A DNA stretch of 64,000 nucleotides from Gonocerus acuteangulatus (GCA_946811695.1 OX328130.1:68556745-68620744); one strand, 5' to 3'. Numbered from the stretch's first letter, positions 43,660 to 55,866 are shown. Made by a program: numbers and translations. The notes: generated by a model from the letters alone, not told the origin.

Positions 43660-43815
43660 TAGATCACCGAAGTTAAGCAACGTCGGGCGTGGTCAGTAGC
43701 TGAATGGGTGACCGACCACGTGCTGTTGGCATTAGAAAAGGGTGGCAACCTGTAGATAGCCCGGCGCTAATGGCCAAGATGTGGATACGCCGTTAAAAAA
43801 AACACAACAAAAACA
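43660..43815 (+). mobile_element. 5S rRNA-derived SINE
   Basis: gatcaccgaagttaagcaac / gtcgggcgtggtcagtagct / gaatgggtgaccgaccacgt / gctgttggc is the 3' part of 5S rRNA including its internal promoter region. It is joined to gaaaagggtggcaacctgta (tail module of SINE C) and cggcgctaatggccaagatg / tggatacgccgtt (tail module of SINE B) plus an A-rich tail. A three-part mosaic. Confidence 0.85.
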
Positions 43816-44334
43816 AAAAAAAAACATTGTTTTTAATTTATTCCTAATACTTTCTTCTATCTACTAACAACATGCTTTTTGTGTCTAGTCTTGATATAGT
43901 ACATATACGCAATGGTTGAAGTATTATTTTCTTTCTCGGTTTCCCCTTTATTTCTTCAATTAAAAAATAAAATGTACATCAAAATATGTAGCAAAAATAT
44001 GTATTTATGGCAAATATGTAAAAATATGGATTTGTTTTATAAAATATGTAGAATAAAAACCTGTTTAAATGCATTAAAATCACTTAAAACGTGCAGAATT
44101 ATATAATCACTTACAGAATAAAATATAGAAATATAATAACATAAGTTCAGTGCTAAGTATTAGTATATTACTAATACTAACCATGGCAACTGAAAAACCG
44201 CCTATAAGACCCGCTCTATTGACAAGCATTGCGGGTACTGTATATACTCAACGCCGTCTTTCAATTTGGTACTGAATTCCATTGTCCTGCACTAAATAAA
44301 TTTGAAGATGTTATTACAAAAACCAGACAAGTCC

Positions 44335-44366
<32 letters not shown>

Positions 44367-44490
44367 GAAAAAAAAACTCGAAGGAACTATGAACTTAGGA
44401 AAAAAAAATAAATATCTGGTGAATCGGTTCATACATACAGATTTATTAAACTTTTCAAAAGTAATCTTTAAAAAAATTAAACAAGACTAA
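43816..44490. other. Unassigned AT-rich stretch
   Basis: Poly(A) near 44335-44362 (with C/G interruptions) may be a retroposed tail, but no body is recognised. Confidence 0.4.
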
Positions 44491-44493
<3 letters not shown>

Positions 44494-44551
<58 letters not shown>

Positions 44552-44556
44552 TATAT

Positions 44557-44610
<54 letters not shown>
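44494..44610. repeat. (TA)n microsatellite
   Basis: TA tract of about 115 bp with a central TACACACA interruption, followed by (TAGAA)n. Confidence 0.95.
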
Positions 44611-44613
<3 letters not shown>

Positions 44614-44845
44614 AGAATAGAATAGAATTTAATTGAGTACACATTGACATTGCCAAGGATCTGGCTATTTTGTGTTAGTGGTTTTATTATTTAAGTAATC
44701 ATAACGATTATAATAGTAACACAATGTCTAAAATAATGAATAATACTACCAAATTAGAAATGAAAATAAAGCTTGAATAATATAATCTAGAAAATATGAA
44801 TATACCTATGTACGATAAATGTGAAAAAATAAATAAATAAATAAA

Positions 44846-44999
44846 AATCAGTCACGTAACAGGCCACGAAGGGTCTGAGGGGCAGATACTATAGAGGTAT
44901 CTGATTCATGACCATACGGCACACTAGAGAGATAGCGTGGTCAGTACTATGCTCCGGTCGCCTGTTTTTCCCCTTGGCTGCTTCGACTGCTAGAGTCAT
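44846..44999 (-). mobile_element. SINE family A 3'-half fragment
   Basis: atcagtcacgtaacaggcca to cttcgactgctagagtcata. The tRNA head is missing. Confidence 0.85.
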
Positions 45000-45231
45000 A
45001 ATAATATAGTACATTGGTTAATTGTGAAAAATAAAGACATTTTTATGATTTCAAATAATGAGATTACAGAAAAAAAAAATAGTACGTACTTAAATTATTA
45101 CAAAAAAAAGATAAATAAATATATAATAATCATAGCTAAAAGGAAAAATAAAAATAAAAATAAATGTGAAAGTAAATAAAATAATTATAGAACACTCTTT
45201 AAGAATAAAAATATATTATTTTGCTTTACAG

Positions 45232-45239
<8 letters not shown>

Positions 45240-45316
<77 letters not shown>

Positions 45317-45322
45317 AGGGAG
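45240..45322. repeat. (TA)n(GA)n compound microsatellite
   Basis: CA, TA and GA runs in succession. Confidence 0.95.
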
Positions 45323-45323
45323 A

Positions 45324-45501
45324 GAACAAGTACTGAAGCATGTACCTACTGTGGAGAAGTCAATGATGTCGAGCACGTGCTATTTATATGCCCGAGGTGG
45401 AAAAGCATCACGCATGACTACAGTATGGCCACCAACAAGACGTCTAATGGTGACAATATGATGAGGGACCTAACTTCAGAGGAAGCATGGAACTATTCCT
45501 A
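45324..45501 (+). pseudogene. R1-clade ORF2 C-terminal zinc motif fragment
   Basis: TSTEACTYCGEVNDVEHVLF then ICPRWKSITHDYSMATNKTS, then a stop at about 45501. CxxCG...DVEHVLFxCPRW is the C-terminal CCHC motif typical of R1/TRAS elements. The remaining C-terminal tail is disrupted. A GC-richer 3' region follows to about 45720 (ggttggagtccgacactacc), probably its 3' UTR. No full-length R1 in the window. Confidence 0.8.
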
Positions 45502-45722
45502 AATCGCGGTCAGGACTATTCAGGACTATTGTAGAGACGAAGGAGAAAGAAATTAACAATGAAATTTAATTAGACAGCTATCATGATGAAGTAATGCGTG
45601 AGCGGTTTCCATCATGATCGCGAAGAACAAGGGGGGGGGGGGAGGTTTTTAGTCGGTTGGAGTCCGACACTACCTGGTTTTTCCTCGCCAGGTGTCCATG
45701 ATGGATTTTCCTCCGACTATAA

Positions 45723-45726
<4 letters not shown>

Positions 45727-45772
<46 letters not shown>
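45727..45772. repeat. (TA)n microsatellite
   Basis: TA tract bordering palindrome P2 on its left. Confidence 0.95.
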
Positions 45773-45773
<1 letters not shown>

Positions 45774-45859
45774 CACTTTTTCTTGTTTGTTTTTCTGGCA
45801 GGGGGTCGATAAAGCAGTACACTCTTTGTTCACATTAACTGCTTTATTTGTTATGTTTC

Positions 45860-45899
45860 GCCCGACATGTTTCGTGCCTTTTCGCACCTCTTCAGGGGC
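45860..45899 (-). ncRNA. Hammerhead-like motif, P2 left arm
   Basis: Same 40-nt motif as in P1: gccc/gggc stem I, ctgaaga, gtgc/gcac, gaaa, catg, tc. Identical to the P1 sequence. Confidence 0.4.
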
Positions 45900-46204
45900 T
45901 TTCCTATGTAACAATATTTTTTTTGTAAATCCTAAACTTTAAATTGCTTACACTAATACACATATCCTGTCCCTAAATAATTTACATTTCAATATATAAT
46001 ATTTTAACTTAATCTTAATCCTACCTTATCAAGAAGTCCTCTCGTCATGTTGTCTAGCTTGAGTCAGGCGTTGATAAGGTAGGATTAAGATTAAGTTAAA
46101 ATATTATATATTGAAATGTAAATTATTTAGGGACAGGATATGTGTATTAGTGTAAGCAATTTAAAGTTTAGGATTTACAAAAAAAAATATTGTTACATAG
46201 GAAA

Positions 46205-46244
46205 GCCCCTGAAGAGGTGCGAAAAGGCACGAAACATGTCGGGC
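46205..46244 (+). ncRNA. Hammerhead-like motif, P2 right arm
   Basis: Inverse of 45860-45899; the predicted cut would fall after C46240. Conservation between P1 and P2 may reflect recent common ancestry and not selection. Confidence 0.4.
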
Positions 46245-46365
46245 GAAACATAACAAATAAAGCAGTTAATGTGAACAAAGAGTGTACTGCTTTATCGACC
46301 CCCTGCCAGAAAAACAAACAAGAAAAAGTGGAAAATATATATCGGGTCATCTTTCACAAGAATTA

Positions 46366-46380
<15 letters not shown>

Positions 46381-46422
<42 letters not shown>

Positions 46423-46424
46423 GA

Positions 46425-46512
<88 letters not shown>

Positions 46513-46541
46513 GTGAGAGAGAGAGATAGAGAGAGAGAGAG
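46381..46541. repeat. (GA)n microsatellite
   Basis: About 160 bp GA tract with a few GT/GC interruptions. Confidence 0.97.
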
Positions 46542-46544
46542 GTG

Positions 46545-47690
46545 ACGTAAAAAAATTCATATTATGTATTTTTTAGAAATTTTGCTGCCTTGTAGATACT
46601 TTTATACTGAATTGCGGTCTTAAATACGAATTATTTAATCCAAAATCTAGCCACCAAAGCTAGCTTACCAATTATTCACCCGGCCTGCTTCTTCTTAATT
46701 AATTAGACTTTGTACTTTTCCTATAATAAGCAAAAGGGAATATTAATTCAAATCCGAAAAGCAAAAAGGTGAATTGAATATTAAATATAAAAGATAATGG
46801 AATGTGATTTAGAAGGAACAGGGAAGATAACTTGCTGAGGTCTTTGCTAATTGCCGCTTCAAAAGGCTATGAAAAACTCATGAAAAGGTGGAGTTAATTA
46901 AAGGCCGATCAAGGAGCCTTTATTTCCTTTACTCTCTAAAGGCCGGCATTTTTTCCAGGCCTTTACTCTAATTCAAGTTTAAACTTCAATTTTCCCTCCT
47001 TTCTTTGGGACAAAGGCGCAGACTTTGGGTTCAATAGTATTTATTTATCACTCCTTTGATTTTATAATATTATAATTCTCTATTCATATTTACTTTTTTG
47101 TGCTCACAATACGTTGTTAGCTCAAACAAAATTGTTTTATGTGATTTATTTTGAATGCAAAAATTTTGTTAAGTAGAAATTGAAGTTTTTGCAATTATAG
47201 AGTGAATTTTATTTAGAATTTAACTCTGTTTTGGCCCAAATAAGTGAAAATTATGTTCTTTTGAAAGTAAAGAAGCCTTGAATAAGTACAATTTTTAAGA
47301 AGGTTAGTTTATTAGAAAATAACGCAGTAAGGAGTGTGCTTACAAACTTTTAAGCCCAAAACACTCTTTTTAGTACTTGAAAAATGAAGCTCCAAAGAAG
47401 AAATAAGAATCCAAAACTACAAATTACTTTCGTTTAGAGCCTTCTGCTCACATTCAGAAACATAAATATGCTTTATAAATAAATATGCCCGAAAAACCTA
47501 CGTGCTGTATAACACATAGTCTTTTTTTTCGTACATGGCCACCGCGCATGCGGGAACGCGTTCTTGTAACGCTTTTCTCCAGGTAATTTATCGCTAAAGC
47601 ATATTTATGCTAAAATAAGAATGCAAAAGTACGAAAACTACTAATGATCATACATATATGATGTCGCTGATTTTTTGAGGACCCCGGAAA
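46545..47690. other. Unassigned stretch
   Basis: No recognisable gene. At 47690-47820 a piece of family E interior is seen (caattcaaaagcttactaaa; tcgggagaaataagtgctta). Confidence 0.4.
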
Positions 47691-47844
47691 ACTTTATTAA
47701 AATTTACCTAAGGTGCAATTCAAAAGCTTACTAAATTCTTTACAGGAAAGATACTGAAGCAAATCCCAACAGTATGGTCACATCGGGAGAAATAAGTGCT
47801 TAAAGCTTTGAAGTAATGTTTTTTTGTTTTTTTTGTTAATTATT

Positions 47845-47885
47845 ATAATGGCGTGTCATCCCCTAAGGTCACTAACGCCATTCCT
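47845..47885 (-). ncRNA. Possible 3'-tail hairpin of a retroelement
   Basis: aatggcgt ... acgccatt, an 8-bp stem with a 20-nt loop, beside a T-rich run on the left. Its position suits the 3' end of the minus-strand retroelement at 48691-49152, but the loop differs from the main hairpin set. Confidence 0.35.
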
Positions 47886-48542
47886 GTGTGTGGTAATTTT
47901 CATTATAATTATGTAATAAGTATTAATATGTATACATTCTGATTAAATTGCTATTAATAATGGTTTTATTTGCAGATATTAATTTAAACGAAAAAAGGGA
48001 AATGCTCAATTGCTTGTAAACAAAGAAAAAATTAATATACAAAAAAATGGAAAATAATAAAATATAATGATAAATGTAATAAAAAACAATAAAACCAAAT
48101 GAAAAAAAGAAATGTTAATAAAATAATATATAAACATTATAAATTAATTAAACAAAAAAACGAGCATTTTGGTTCTTTATTTTCTATCTAGATTTTGTCC
48201 ATGAATTTGGCGGCCCTTAAAAAGTCAAAAAGCCGCTCGACTTGATCGCCCAGAATTTTTTTTTCTGTTTAATGTATTGTCAACCACTATGAGGTCATGA
48301 AACACAGGATTATAGGTGGATATTTATATAAAATTATTTTATTGGTGTCACGTGAAGTCAACAAGAAGATGTGAGGGGATAGGAGTTAATAATTTTATTG
48401 TAAAAGTTTTTATTTATTTTATTTAATTATTTTTTGTTATTATTATTTTTTTTAATGATATTTGGTGATTTGATTTAAATATTTTTTTTCTATGATATTT
48501 ACTAAGGCTTTCATTACTTAGAGTTTAATATATTTATAGACA

Positions 48543-48572
48543 GATACACACACACACACACACGCACGCACG

Positions 48573-48667
<95 letters not shown>

Positions 48668-48668
48668 A
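48543..48668. repeat. (CA)n microsatellite
   Basis: CA repeat with a (CGCA)n variant in the left part. Confidence 0.97.
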
Positions 48669-48690
48669 TATCTTATTTATTTATATATTT

Positions 48691-49152
48691 TTAGATATAA
48701 TTTATTAATTCAGTTGACGTTAAGAATTGGAAAAGCTTATCAATCTGGTTGGGACGATCCGCTAATATTTCGTCAATTCTATCTGATAGCTGGGCTTCTC
48801 TTCTTTGTTTATCATAGCTTTTGCAATTTATTAACAGGTGGTGAACGGTGGTTATTTGATTGCATTTTTCACAAAGTGGAGGGGTGCCTCGGGTCATCAG
48901 AAAAGAATGGGTAATTCTTGTATGGCCAATCCTTAGGCGAGTCAGACTGCGTTCTTCTTTCTTACTTGGTCGAATTGATGTTTGCCAAGGTGTTACTGAC
49001 TTTTTTATCATTCTTAATTTATTCTCAGTTAGAGAATTATTCTCACCCAGAATTTCATCTTGGGTTTCGTTTATTCGAACGGTTCTTTCTGTTGAAATTC
49101 GAATATTTTCTACTACTGTGCCACTGTTGATTTCGTTCTTTAGAACTGTATT
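48691..49152 (-). pseudogene. I-like ORF2 C-terminus fragment
   Basis: Open from about 49152 to the stop at 48691: ...RISTERTVRINETQDEI..., SVTPWQTSIRPSKKEERSLT, RLRIGHTRITHSFLMTRGTP and PLCEKCNQITTVHHLLINC. The motif C-x2-C-x8-H-x4-C matches that of the intact ORF2 (RCETCRAPLTVHHILEEC), as does the LTRxRIGHT segment. RNase H and everything upstream are missing. Same group as the intact element, different family. Confidence 0.87.
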
Positions 49153-49189
49153 TTTTTCTCCCTATTTATTTCACTTTTAAATTAGTTGT

Positions 49190-49440
49190 TTTAGAACTTT
49201 CATCCGAAGGAAACTAGCTATTGAGGTTGCACTCATGAAGGTATTCGACAATACCAACCGTAACGTATGTTGTATTGTTATGAAATTCAGTATATGTCGT
49301 GGGTAGATAAGGATAAATTTACTTTGTAGAAATGAACAAAATCGGTCCATTTATTACTTAATCGATCCATAAAATAAACTGAGGTTTTATTGTATTATGT
49401 TCAAATTGAATTGCCGTCACGCCAGTATTTGTTGTAACTT
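49190..49440 (+). mobile_element. Family H copy without TA tract
   Basis: tagaactttcatccgaagga, gctattgaggttgcactcat and aatgaacaaaatcggtccat correspond to family H. The (TA)n segment and most of the tandem units are missing. Confidence 0.55.
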
Positions 49441-49496
49441 CCACCCACTTTATCTGGCTTCTCGTCCACATCGAGCCAGCTGATCATTACAAATAT

Positions 49497-49500
49497 ATAA

Positions 49501-49550
<50 letters not shown>
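49497..49550. repeat. (TA)n microsatellite
   Basis: TA tract just before Tigger-like element D2. Confidence 0.95.
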
Positions 49551-49554
<4 letters not shown>

Positions 49555-49574
49555 TTCAAAATTTCCTCTATATA

Positions 49575-50530
49575 CAGTAGAACTTGGATAATTCGAACCT
49601 CTAGGGACCGATAAAAAAAGTTCGAATTATCCAAAATTCGAATTAAAAAAGTTTTTGAAAATAAAGGGGTAAAAAATCGAATTTTATATTTTCTCACATT
49701 TTATTTAAAGAATAACAAATATTTCATAAATTGATGATTACGTACACATGTAATAAATAATTTATAAAAAAAGTAAAAATAAAAGTCTATTGTTTTGAAA
49801 AAAGTCATTTTCATGGGCAAGAATTTTTTCATTATTTTTCAGGTAAGTTTATAAATTGTTAGGAGGAATTCTAAAGCCCCTGGCAATTTCAGATTTTTGC
49901 TTTATTCCATTTTCAACCTCTTTAATTGCACCTATTTTCTCTGGCAACGTTAAAGTTTTATAACTTCTAGGCTTCGACATCTTAAATCAAGAGGTCACTG
50001 AACTGCGCTTTACACAGGAAATTCAAGACACAAACAATACAACAGATCTAGACGCTGACTCACTTATAACTGAATAAGAAAGGAAGATGGGAGGGATGGT
50101 GGAAGTGAATTCTAGGATAAAACAGGATGGTGTATGTAACTACAACCCCTGGAAGGGAGGAAGCGCGACCCACCACTTTGCAGAACTCCTAGAGTCCAAA
50201 AACTAGACTATGAGTCATTCCATGTCAAATCGACACACTTTTTTTACCTCTCATAGATGGAACCACCGGGGATTCTTCTCCCGGGACCGCTATATCCGTA
50301 TCTTACTATCCTTCTTACCCGAGGGGACAATATTTAAAAAAACAAATTAAGATCGAACATCTGCCATTGGAGGTAAAGACTCGTAAAAAATTCGAATTAT
50401 CCAAAATTGTATTCGAATTAACCACGACTTTTTTTTCATTGTTTATGCCCTAAATTCTAGGGACCGAGAGAAATATTCGAATTAAAGACGATTTCGAATT
50501 ATCGAAGTTCGAATTATCCATGTTCCACGG
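49575..50530 (-). mobile_element. Tigger/pogo-like element D, copy 2
   Basis: Left TIR cagtagaacttggataattc preceded by TA (49573-49574); right end attatccatgttccacgg, degraded from ccactg. Highly similar along its length to 24577-25526, with one copy of the 106-bp unit. 956 bp. Confidence 0.88.
49810..49980 (-). pseudogene. Tigger-like transposase N-terminus (HTH), copy 2
   Basis: MSKPRSYKTLTLPEKIGAIK, EVENGIKQKSEIARGFRIPP, NNL, stop, TYLKNNEKILAHEN. Same CENP-B-type HTH as in copy 1 but with the stop in a different place, so the two copies were inactivated independently. Catalytic domain absent. Confidence 0.85.
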
Positions 50531-50670
50531 CAAAGAAAACGATTTTCAAAACACAACAAATCATGCAGTTTTTTAATGTTGAAGTGGTAAGGTAGTTTCA
50601 AAATAAGACATACATGAGTGAAGTTTAAAGCTAAGTAAGACACTTCAAAAATAAAAATGCCTTCAAAATA

Positions 50671-50720
50671 TTTATTTATTTATTTAAGAGCTTCGCAACT
50701 ACGGTGATGAGCTCTTATTT
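50671..50720 (-). ncRNA. Retroelement 3'-tail hairpin, locus c
   Basis: Stem aagagct (50686-50692) / agctctt (50710-50716) with a loop reading catcaccgtagttgcga on the minus strand, next to an AAATAAATA tail. The sequence to the right (to about 50960) is AT-rich, probably 3' UTR. Confidence 0.6.
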
Positions 50721-50969
50721 AATCAAACAAAACATAAGACAAATTTAAATATTAGTTATCAAAACATGAACAAACAAAAAGAGAAAATAATAATTCAAAC
50801 GTTTGAACAAAACATACACAACATGAATTTAACTCATGTGGTTTAGATGGATCCTTCAAAATAGATAATATATCAGATAACCTTCTCAAATTCCTCAAAA
50901 ACAATCGTCTGTGAAACTTACAAATTTTAAGAAAATTCTACACATATATAAAATTAAGCATAAGACTTC

Positions 50970-51946
50970 GGTAAAAATGCAGTTTCACGCCCTCCAAACC
51001 GATTTCTTTCGAATTTTGTACAATAACGTATTTTGATGCAGTAAACACGAATTCGATAAAAAAAAAACAAAAAAAAAAAAACGTCCGATTTAACTAGGAA
51101 AGAAGTTACTAAGCACTAAAGTTCACTGTTATGCAGGTTATGAGAGCTATTAATTATAGCGAGTTGGATTGACTGGGGTTTTGTTATCTTCTTGAGCGAG
51201 CGGAAACGCATAGCACGTATGCCATTAAGCGACAGGTGAGGATGCCCTTAAAATTAACAATATTTTTGAATAAATGGTTTCTGAACATTTCAAATGAGTT
51301 CTCTGTTTCTCAATGTTACATATCTGCGCATGCGCGTGTTTACAAATACGCTGATGACGCCTAGTTTTATAACCTTCCTAACTTTAGTGCTTAATATTAT
51401 ATTCTATTAATTTTAGCGAGACGAATTGACTGGGGTTTTGTTATCTTCTTGAGCGAGCGTAGCGAGCGGAACCGCATAGCACGTATGCCCTTAAGCGACA
51501 GGCGACGATGCCCTTAAAATTAACAATATTTTTGAATAAATGGTTTCTGAACATTTCAAATGAGTTCTCTGTTTCTCAATGTTACATATCTGCGCATGCG
51601 CGTGTTTACAAATACGCTGATTTCCTAACTTTAGTGCTTAATATTATATTCTATTAATTTTAGCGAGACGAATTGACTGGGGTTTTGTTATCTTCTTGAG
51701 CGAGCGGAAACGCATAGCACGTAAGCCTTAAAGTCGTCATTTATGCCTTAAAGTCGTCACAAATTTAGTTGTTTACATTAGCTCTCATAACGTGCATAAC
51801 AGTGAACTTAAGTGCTTAATAACTTCTTTCCTAGTAAAATCCGACGTTTTTTTTTTATCGTATTCGAGTTTAGTGCATCAAAATACGTTATTGTGCAAAA
51901 TTTGAAAAAAAAATCGGTTTGGAGGGCGTGAAACTGCATTTTTACC
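50970..51946. mobile_element. MITE family M1, long copy, 8-bp TSD
   Basis: Ends ggtaaaaatgcagtttcacg and its inverse cgtgaaactgcatttttacc. TSD aagacttc at 50962-50969 and 51947-51954, perfect. TIRs extend about 200 bp, through ataacgtattttgatgca and aaagaagttactaagcacta. The central part contains a duplicated block of about 250 bp (cgcatagcacgtatgcc ... gcgcatgcgcgtgtttacaa), so it is a two-unit internal duplication. No ORF. Confidence 0.93.
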
Positions 51947-52015
51947 AAGACTTCTTCTGTTTTTGGTGTTTACTGAACAATTTGGTATCATTGATTCTAG
52001 ACGCCTCATATATGA

Positions 52016-52365
52016 GTGTGTTATTTTAAGCAAATTATTCAGAAATACAGTCTACACTACCCATATTCTGAGAAAAGTGCTTAGTTATGCAGTTGCTGGA
52101 AGACAAACGTTTGTTTAAAACAAATTGAACGGTAAAATGAGTATTCTTGTTTTTTTATTGACTTATAGAGCCTTCCTTAAGAATGATAAAGAAGACGGAT
52201 AGAATAATAACCGCTTCTGTATAAGTTGGCTACTGCCAGTTTCCTGTGCTTTGTAACACCTAAAATATTTCTTTTATTAAGTTTTTCTCTTACTTTTCAA
52301 TTGTCACTATGGATGAGAATGGAATCGCGCTAAAATGACGCAGTTCCTGCGAGTCTATTTTTATC
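52016..52365. mobile_element. Repeat F joined to family E right end
   Basis: Begins with repeat F (gttattttaagcaaattatt) and ends with the E terminus atcgcgctaaaatgacgcag / ttcctgcgagtc. Confidence 0.6.
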
Positions 52366-52763
52366 TATTGGTCACCTACACAAGAAAAATTGTTCAAATT
52401 TTGGTTCACTATTTATATTGAGACAATTATATTTATACTGATCCAATAATGAAAGTAAGAATAATATTACCTTCTTATTCCGAGTTGAAGTAGGTACTGG
52501 TGAGCTTATCAAACGACTCAGGCCTACCAACAAGTCCCAAGTCCCTCTAATTTAACTTTGCTCCCGGGCTAAGTTCTTGGCGAAGTCCCCCAAGGCCTGC
52601 AGGATCCAAAGGCATGCTTCAAGGTCCCTTGGCTTCATTATACAACCCACGCGTATGGAAGCGTGTAGTTCTTCTTGAAACTAGCAGAATACATTGATGT
52701 AGTCTAAATTTGGGGAAGAAATGGAGCTTTTTGAATTAAATGGCGGCATAAAAAGAAATATGG
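52366..52763. other. Unassigned stretch
   Basis: No feature recognised. Confidence 0.4.
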
Positions 52764-55075
52764 TACCGATAAAAAAGTTCGAATTATCCAAACTTCGAAT
52801 TAAAAAAGTTTGAAAATTAAGGGTTAAAAATCGAACTTCATATTTTCACATTTTTTAATTTGAAAAAACTGCATTTTGTTCAAAGAAAAACAAACATATC
52901 ATAAATTGATGATTACGTACATAAGTAATAAATAATTGATCAAAAAAGTAAAAATAAAAGTCTATTATTGTGAATAAAAGTCTTTTTCATGAAGAAGAAT
53001 TTTTTGATAAAGTGTTAGGAGGAATTCCAAAGTCCTTGGCAATTTCAGATTTTTTCTTTATTCCTTTTTCGACTTCTTTAATCGCAATGTTCTCTGATAA
53101 CGTTAAAGTTTTATAACTTCTAGGCTTCGACATCTTAAATCAACAACTCACTGAACTCCACTGTACACCGGAAATTCAAGGCTCAAACAATACAGCAGAT
53201 CTAGGCACTGATTCACTTATAACTTCTAGGCTTCGACATCTTAAATCAACAATTCACAGAACTGTACACCGGAAATTCAAGGTACAAACAATACAGCAGA
53301 TCTAGGCACTGATTCACTTATAACTTCTAGGCTTCGACATCTTAAATCAACAATTCACAGAACTGTACACCGGAAATTCAAGGCTCAAACAATACAGCAG
53401 ATCTAGGCACTGATTCACTTATAACTTCTAGGCTTCGACATCTTAAATCAACAATTCACAGAACTGTACACCGGAAATTCAAGGTACAAACAATACAGCA
53501 GATCTAGGCACTGATTCACTTATAACTTCTAGGCTTCGACATCTTAAATCAACAACTCACTGAACTCCACTGTACACCGGAAATTCAAGGCACAAACAAT
53601 ACAGCAGATCTAGGCACTGATTCACTTATAACTTCTAGGCTTCGACATCTTAAATCAACAACTCACTGAACTCCACTGTACACCGGAAATTCAAGGTACA
53701 AACAATACAGCAGATCTAGGCACTGATTCACTTATAACTTCTAGGCTTCGATATCTTAAATCAACAATTCACAGAACTGCACTGTACACCGGAAATTCAA
53801 GGTACAAACAATACAGCAGATCTAGGCACTGATTCACTTATAACTTCTAGGCTTCGACATCTTAAATCAACAATTCACAGAACTGTACACCGGAAATTCA
53901 AGGTACAAACAATACAACAGATCTAGGCACTGATTCACTTATAACTTCTAGGCTTCGACATCTTAAATCAACAATTCACAGAACTGTACACCGGAAATTC
54001 AAGGTACAAACAATACAACAGATCTAGGCACTGATTCACTTATAACTTCTAGGCTTCGACATCTTAAATCAACAATTCACAGAACTGTACACCGGAAATT
54101 CAAGGTACAAACAATACAACAGATCTAGGCACTGATTCACTTATAACTTCTAGGCTTCGACATCTTAAATCAACAACTCACTGAACTGCACTGTACCCCG
54201 GAAATTCAAGGTACAAACAATACAGCAGATCTAGGCACTGATTCACTTATAACTTCTAGGCTTCGACATCTTAAATCAACAACTCACTGAACTCCACTGT
54301 ACCCCGGAAATTCAAGGTACAAACAATACAACAGATCTAGGCACTGATTCACTTATAACTTCTAGGCTTCGACATCTTAAATCAACAACTCACTGAACTG
54401 CACTGTACCCCGGAAATTCAAGGTACAAACAATACAGCAGATCTAGGCACTGATTCACTTATAACTTCTAGGCTTCGACATCTTAAATCAACAACTCACT
54501 GAACTCCACTGTACACCGGAAATTCAAGGCTCAAACAATACAGCAGATCTAGGCACTGATTCACTTATAACTTCTAGGCTTCGACATCTTAAATCAACAA
54601 TTCACAGAACTGTACACCGGAAATTCAAGGTACAAACAATACAGCAGATCTAGGCACTGATTCACTTATAACTTAATACAAAGTAAAGATCGGAAGGATG
54701 GTGGAAGGGAATTCTAGGATAAAAGGACACGATGTAACTATAACAACCCCTGGAAGGTAGGAAGCGCGACCCACCACTTTGCAGAACTCCTAGAGTCCAA
54801 GAACTAGACTATGAGACCGCCACGCTTCTTGTACAGGAAAACCTACATCCGTTTCTTAATATCCGCCTTTCCGGAGGGGAGAATATTTTGACAATATTTA
54901 AGATCGACGGCCTCTCTGTCCACTTCCCATTGGAGGTACAGACTCTTAAAAACTTCGAATTATCCAAAATTTTATTCGAATTAACCAAGATTTTTTTTCA
55001 TTGTTTATGCCCTAAATTCTAGGGACCGAGAGAATTATTCGAATCACCGAAGTTCGAATTATCCATGTTCCACTG
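52764..55075 (-). mobile_element. Tigger/pogo-like element D, copy 3, expanded
   Basis: Left end truncated (starts accgataaaaaagttcgaat); right TIR gaattatccatgttccactg followed by TA (55076-55077). The single 106-bp unit of copies 1 and 2 is here an array of 15 units, making the element about 2.3 kb. The HTH remnant downstream of the array is more decayed than in D1/D2. Confidence 0.9.
53111..54673. repeat. 106/101-bp satellite inside a Tigger-like MITE
   Basis: Units start at ttataacttctaggcttcga. From the first ttataact (53111) to the last (54666) is 1555 bp = 8 x 106 + 7 x 101. The 101-bp variant lacks 5 bp near the phrase gaactgtacacc. Each unit includes the transposase ATG (cgacat on the plus strand) and the sequence upstream of it. 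Confidence 0.97.
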
Positions 55076-55343
55076 TATAACTATGGTTCTTAAGTAAGGT
55101 TATATGAAAGGTTCAGAGCAAAACCAGACCAATTCCATGTTATACAGTTTACAGAAAATGGTTATTATGCTTATTAATTGCTGAGACAAAATAATGAAGT
55201 CAGGACTTAGTCTCCTGTAGGACTGAGTAGAGTTATATTAGTAGTACTCTTCAATGCCATTACAAGAGAAAATGCCAAAAATTTACGTGGTCTACTTGTG
55301 CTCCATACACTCTTTAAATGAAATCCATAGGGGAAAAAAAAAT

Positions 55344-55530
55344 CAGTCCCGTCGGGCCCTGAGGGGCAGATACTACACTAGGGAGATGGTGTGGTCAGTA
55401 CTATGCTCTGGCCGGCTGATTTTCCCCTTGGCTGCTTCGACTGCTAGAGTCTTTAGCACCCAAGGTACCCATTGATAAATTTATTAAAGGCTGGGTTGGC
55501 CTAGGGACGGACAGGGAGGCCGAATCAATA
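55344..55530 (-). mobile_element. SINE family A fragment
   Basis: aatcagtcccgtcgggccct to gggacggacagggaggccga; the tRNA head is missing and an internal deletion is present at the 3' end. Confidence 0.8.
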
Positions 55531-55866
55531 CTCATATTAATTATAATTTTATGAAAAAAAAAACAACATTCTCTAACTTCTGTTTGAAGTTTCTTAGATG
55601 GCGGGTATTTTTCATACAGATCCCATTCTGTTTCCCCAAACATGCTTCCATTACTTTAGTAGTTCTTTTACAACTTTTTTTTATAATATTATTAATTATT
55701 ATTATATAAAAAAATATGTATATAGGCTATCAAATAATGACCTGAGACTCAAGTATGCAAGGCGAAATTCCTGGTCCCTTCCTAAAAATCTTTAATGCAT
55801 TTTTTCAATGGGCCCACAGTTGAACAAACATCCTGCAGTCGGGCCTCGAACCCATTTTTGCTGAAT

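Larger units (their letters stand above)
45773..46331. repeat. Palindrome P2, ~260-bp arms
   Basis: Arms 45773-46032 and 46071-46331 are near-perfect inverses around a 38-bp spacer. They share cagggggtcgataaagcagt and gtttcgcccgacatgtttcg with P1, but contain an extra inner part (gtaaatcctaaactttaaat...). The spacer holds tgttgtctagcttgagtcag, which in P1 is at the centre. TA-rich on both sides. Confidence 0.95.
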
